Of a DNA stretch of 13,837 nt, positions 13,096 through 13,837 are shown one piece after another. Source of the DNA: Chlorobiota bacterium (GTDB taxonomy: Bacteria; Bacteroidota; Ignavibacteria; SZUA-365; JAADGX01). Below the pieces are notes generated by a model. The model saw nothing but the letters and a program-made list of their open reading frames with translations, ran no database searches and was not told the origin of the DNA. The DNA is taken from assembly GCA_013152135.1 (NCBI GenBank), contig JAADGX010000132.1:1-13837 (forward strand), given 5' to 3'. Both the position numbers and the translations under genes were made by a program. The stretch's first letter is position 1. Each line of letters opens with the position of its first letter.

Positions 13096-13837
13096 GTAAA
13101 CGCCGGTTCACCTATTCCTGGCTGGAACTCCGCGAGATCCTTTCCATCGCGTGGCAAAGCCTTCTCACGCATAAAACGCGCTCCGGCCTGACGATGCTGG
13201 GTATTATCTTCGGCGTCGCCGCGGTGATTTCCATGCTCTCCATCGGTGAAGGAGCCCGGCAGGAAACGCTGGAACAGATCGAGGTGATGGGCATGCGCAA
13301 CATCATCATCCGCTCCAAGGAAGCCAGCAAGGAAAACCAGGAGCAGTCCTCGATACGTCCGCTCGGCATTTCGATGAAGGACGCCGACGCGTTGCGGCAA
13401 GTGTGTCCTTTTATCAGCGCCGTTTCCGTGTCGTGGGAATCGTCGATGGAAGCCCGAACCTACAAGGGCCACAGCCAGGTGATGGTTGTCGGATCCCAGC
13501 CGCAATACGCGGACCTGTTCAACGTGAAAATGGTCGTCGGGAAGTTTTTCTCGAAGCTGCACGTTACGCACGGAGCCAACGTCTGTGTCCTGGGATCGGA
13601 AGCCAAGCAAAAACTGTTCGGTTTCTCGAATCCGATCGGAAAGCTGGTTAAGCTCGGGGACCAGTGGTTCACCGTGCTGGGCGTCGCGGCACCAAAGAAA
13701 ATCGCATCCACCGTTTCGGGAATAACGCTCCGGAATTACAACCTCGATATTTACGTACCCCTCAAAACCGCCATGGTGAAATTTCCCCGCGAGCAGAAAG
13801 CCACCGTGCGCGTGTTCGGACGACGAGGTTTCTTTCG
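13092..13837 (+). CDS. MacB-like ABC transporter permease, 3' end cut by window
   Basis: The frame is open for 248 codons to the window edge. After a cytoplasmic start (MSKRRFTYSWLELREILSIA), residues about 31-52 form the first membrane segment (LTMLGIIFGVAAVISMLS), followed by IGEGARQETLEQIEVMGMRN, typical of MacB/FtsX-type permeases. The large extracytoplasmic MacB_PCD domain follows (GSQPQYADLFNVKMVVGKFF, VCVLGSEAKQKLFG, NPIGKLVKLGDQWFTVLGV, YVPLKTAMVKFP). No ATPase domain is fused at the N-terminus, so the nucleotide-binding subunit should be a separate gene, probably just downstream. ATG 13092 overlaps the adaptor stop by 4 nt. After REQK near base 13798 the sequence (ATVRVFGRRGFF) looks unlike the family, which may be a frame error near the edge. 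Confidence 0.9.
   Translation, partial: MSKRRFTYSWLELREILSIAWQSLLTHKTRSGLTMLGIIFGVAAVISMLSIGEGARQETLEQIEVMGMRNIIIRSKEASKENQEQSSIRPLGISMKDADALRQVCPFISAVSVSWESSMEARTYKGHSQVMVVGSQPQYADLFNVKMVVGKFFSKLHVTHGANVCVLGSEAKQKLFGFSNPIGKLVKLGDQWFTVLGVAAPKKIASTVSGITLRNYNLDIYVPLKTAMVKFPREQKATVRVFGRRGFF

Noticed and set aside
11823..13610. A 595-codon open stretch on the minus strand opposite the adaptor and permease genes
   Set aside because: It runs across two well-supported genes and has a Ser/Arg/Leu-rich composition typical of antisense readings, with no domain or start signal.

Overview
The window most likely comes from a member of the FCB superphylum, for example an Ignavibacteria, Kapabacteria or Kryptonia-type relative of Bacteroidota. 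The main evidence is a large secreted protein ending in a type A sorting domain of the type IX secretion system (NYPNPF start, SGVYMYRL near the end). A single-domain Nfu next to an Mrp/ApbC ATPase fits this, as does the moderately GC-rich coding sequence with Shine-Dalgarno sites before several genes. This is inference from gene content; no marker gene is present.

Layout. Bases 1-1665 (minus) hold most of an OPT-family oligopeptide or metal-chelate transporter cut by the window edge. Bases 1974-4496 (minus) hold an 840-residue exported, T9SS-sorted protein with its own likely promoter. Bases 4681-8155 (minus) are a tightly packed run transcribed as mrp/apbC, nfu, nadK, a thioredoxin-fold lipoprotein and a hemerythrin-like protein. 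The last three are joined by 4-nt and 11-nt overlaps, so translation is probably coupled. Together they suggest iron-sulfur cluster delivery, NADP supply and thiol or di-iron redox or oxygen handling. From 8354 onward everything runs on the plus strand: a short-chain dehydrogenase, then a gene-free stretch full of repeats, then a VIT plus vWA-domain exported protein whose reading frame is broken near base 9787. A strong intrinsic terminator follows it. The window ends with a MacA-like adaptor overlapping a MacB-like permease, the start of a tripartite ABC export operon.

The most unusual non-coding signals are a patchwork of 7-nt-periodic degenerate repeats beside a palindromic REP-like element (9164-9352), a cluster of inverted repeats in front of the efflux operon (11690-11780), and a long hairpin abutting the promoter of the secreted protein (4573-4617). 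I found no CRISPR array, tRNA, rRNA, transposase or phage gene, and no clearly new multi-gene system.
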